DNA of 7,105 nt from Aestuariivirga sp. (GTDB lineage: Bacteria; Pseudomonadota; Alphaproteobacteria; Rhizobiales; Aestuariivirgaceae). Position numbers and translations under genes: made by a program. Positions 6,183-7,105 of this stretch are shown in pieces (within the stretch, counting starts at the first letter, position 1; every line of letters starts with the position of its first letter). The stretch is from the NCBI GenBank assembly GCA_020252385.1, contig JADCDC010000047.1, forward strand, positions 1-7,105, written 5' to 3'. The notes beneath the pieces are model-generated. The model saw nothing but the letters and a program-made list of their open reading frames with translations. It made no database searches and was not told where the DNA came from.

Positions 6183-6206
6183 TTGCGCTTGCAATTGTGC
6201 AGTGCG
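6183..6206. promoter_or_regulatory. Candidate PhaR-binding region, copy 2 with TTGC-N4-GCAA palindrome
   Basis: TTGTGCAGTGCG (6195-6206) repeats copy 1 with one substitution. Directly before it, TTGC (6183-6186) and GCAA (6191-6194) form a palindrome with a four-base spacer. This resembles the CTGC-N3/4-GCAG type site that I recall for PhaR of Rhodobacter and Paracoccus. It lies 83-106 bp before the phaR GTG, so autoregulation is plausible. Confidence 0.5.
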
Positions 6207-6275
6207 GAGAGCAAGGTTTTCCACAGGGAGAGCTCTCAAAAGTCCGGTTATCGGCGTGGGCTCAAGGTGCCCGCG

Positions 6276-6283
6276 TAAGGAGG
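6276..6283 (+). promoter_or_regulatory. Ribosome binding site of phaR
   Basis: TAAGGAGG lies five bases before GTG at 6289. This full-consensus site decides for the GTG start over the far-upstream ATG at 6157. Confidence 0.88.
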
Positions 6284-6288
6284 ATCCG

Positions 6289-6891
6289 GTGAGCGAAGAG
6301 AAGGCAGCGCCGCAAAGCGCCGTGGTCATCAAGAAATACGCCAACCGGCGGCTCTACAACACCTCCACCAGCACCTATGTCACCCTCGACGACCTCTCCA
6401 CCATGGTCAAGGGCGGAACCGATTTCCTGGTCTATGACGCCAAGACGGGCGAGGACATCACCCGCTCGGTCCTGACCCAGATCATCTTCGAGGAAGAGAA
6501 CAAGGGCACCAACCTGCTGCCCATCAACTTCCTCCGCCAGCTCATCCGCTTCTATGGCGATTCGATGCAGGCCTTCGTGCCGGGCTTCCTCGAGTTCTCG
6601 CTGGAGAACCTCGGCAAGGAGCAGGAAAAGTTCCGCTCCCAGATGCTGGAGGCCTGGGGAGCCGATCCCTTCAAGGCCATGCAGGACCATGCGCAGCGCA
6701 ACATGGCCATGTTCAACGACGCGATGAAGGTGTTCAACCCCTTCGCTGCCGCCATGGGCGGGGCCGTGCCGGGTGCGCCCGCACCCGGAAAGCCGGCGGC
6801 CGATCCCGCCGCCGCCAGGGACGAACTGCAGGCGCTGAAGGACCAGCTTGCCGCCATGCAGCAGAAGATCGACACCATCGCCAACAAATAG
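6289..6891 (+). CDS. phaR: PHB accumulation transcriptional regulator PhaR
   Basis: PhaR is a cytoplasmic repressor that also binds PHB granules. Granule formation titrates it off promoters of phasin genes and of phaR itself. The 200-residue product starts at a GTG. Residues 13-70 (IKKYANRRLYNTSTSTYVTL to QIIFEEE) are the highly conserved PHB/PHA accumulation DNA-binding domain. Residues about 75-125 (LLPINFLRQLIRFYGDSMQAFVPGFLE onward) are the second, PHB_acc-type region. A Pro/Ala linker (160-176) leads to a short predicted coiled coil (about 177-198, RDELQALKDQLAAMQQKIDTI). The conventional domain order is intact. It is divergent from phaA across a region with TGC-rich repeats, and convergent with the next gene with only three bases between the stops. 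Confidence 0.97.
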   Translation: MSEEKAAPQSAVVIKKYANRRLYNTSTSTYVTLDDLSTMVKGGTDFLVYDAKTGEDITRSVLTQIIFEEENKGTNLLPINFLRQLIRFYGDSMQAFVPGFLEFSLENLGKEQEKFRSQMLEAWGADPFKAMQDHAQRNMAMFNDAMKVFNPFAAAMGGAVPGAPAPGKPAADPAAARDELQALKDQLAAMQQKIDTIANK

Positions 6892-6894
6892 GCT

Positions 6895-7105
6895 TCAACC
6901 GGTGCCGCGCCGCGGCGCCTTGAATGCCTCGTCCAGCTGGCTCAGCGCCTGGCGGAGCCTCGCCAGTTCGCCCTCAAGGCTGGCGGCGAATTCCGCCATC
7001 GTCTGATCCGCCTGCGGTGGCCCGGGGTCGGTCACCGGCGGAAGCGTTTCCGCCTCGCCGAACAGCTTGCCCTGCATCATGTCGATCCCCCATTCCGCCA
7101 GCAGG
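6895..7105 (-). CDS. 3' end of a probable EAL-domain (c-di-GMP phosphodiesterase) protein
   Basis: The minus-strand frame is open from the window edge (first full codon at 7104) to TGA at 6897-6895, giving 69 C-terminal residues. The ATG at 7080 is probably internal, since the frame continues upstream in register as LLAEWGID. The segment EWGIDMMQGKLFGEA resembles the end of EAL domains, which close with a G-D-x-x-QG-x-xFG-x-P pattern. After a proline-rich linker comes a charged helix (TMAEFAASLEGELARLRQALSQLDEAF) and a basic end. EAL proteins degrade cyclic di-GMP, but the catalytic residues lie outside the window, so activity cannot be judged. The family call rests on about 15 residues. It is convergent with phaR. 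Confidence 0.55.
   Translation of the reverse strand, partial: LLAEWGIDMMQGKLFGEAETLPPVTDPGPPQADQTMAEFAASLEGELARLRQALSQLDEAFKAPRRGTG
6901..6919. terminator. GC hairpin just after phaR stop
   Basis: GGTGCCGC and GCGGCGCC form an 8-bp stem with one G-T wobble and a three-base loop, nine bases after the phaR stop. Only TT follows on the plus strand. It also lies inside the coding end of the convergent gene, so it could be chance in GC-rich sequence. Confidence 0.3.

Noticed and set aside
6086..6214. 43-codon N-terminal extension of PhaA
   Set aside because: It crosses the AAGGAGG site and the probable promoter/operator region, and known PhaA proteins start near the chosen ATG.
1..7105. A previously undescribed multi-gene system, mobile element, CRISPR array or RNA gene
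   Set aside because: Every sizeable open stretch is explained by known families in common alphaproteobacterial order. I saw no regularly spaced repeats, transposase or integrase motifs, and no tRNA- or rRNA-like sequence.

Overview
The window looks like an ordinary chromosomal segment of a GC-rich alphaproteobacterium, probably of the Rhizobiales/Hyphomicrobiales type. The grounds are the high G+C at third codon positions, a System I cytochrome c maturation operon, a polyhydroxybutyrate (PHB) locus with a PhaR regulator, and palindromic intergenic repeats of the kind frequent in that group. The organism is an inference from gene content and style only; no database search was possible.

Layout from left to right. 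A Nudix hydrolase runs off the left edge on the minus strand (1-345). It is divergent from a MarR-family regulator on the plus strand (589-1089), with 243 bp between them. Convergent to marR is the ccm operon, read right to left on the minus strand as ccmA-ccmB-ccmC-ccmD-ccmG (3920 down to 1153). It is tightly packed, with ATGA or TGATG overlaps at three of its four junctions. Upstream of ccmA, after a strong hairpin, lies the PHB precursor operon phaA-phaB, also on the minus strand (6085 down to 3997). Its two genes are separated by 178 bp that hold a long inverted-repeat element. phaR is divergent from phaA on the plus strand (6289-6891). The last 211 bp hold the 3' end of a minus-strand gene convergent with phaR, most likely an EAL-domain c-di-GMP phosphodiesterase.

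How the genes work together. CcmABCD supply and translocate heme for c-type cytochrome maturation, and CcmG is the membrane-anchored periplasmic thioredoxin that keeps apocytochrome cysteines reduced. The partners CcmE, CcmF, CcmH and CcmI are not in the window. PhaA condenses two acetyl-CoA to acetoacetyl-CoA, and PhaB reduces this with NADPH to (R)-3-hydroxybutyryl-CoA, the substrate of a PHB synthase encoded elsewhere. PhaR is the PHB-responsive repressor. The phaA-phaR divergent region contains two nearly identical TTGTGCARTGCG motifs and a TTGC-N4-GCAA palindrome that are plausible PhaR sites.

I found no mobile genes, CRISPR array, RNA gene or unknown multi-gene system. The points most worth a second look are noncoding: the duplicated motif in front of phaR/phaA, the large inverted repeat inside phaAB, and the hairpin wedged between the pha and ccm operons.
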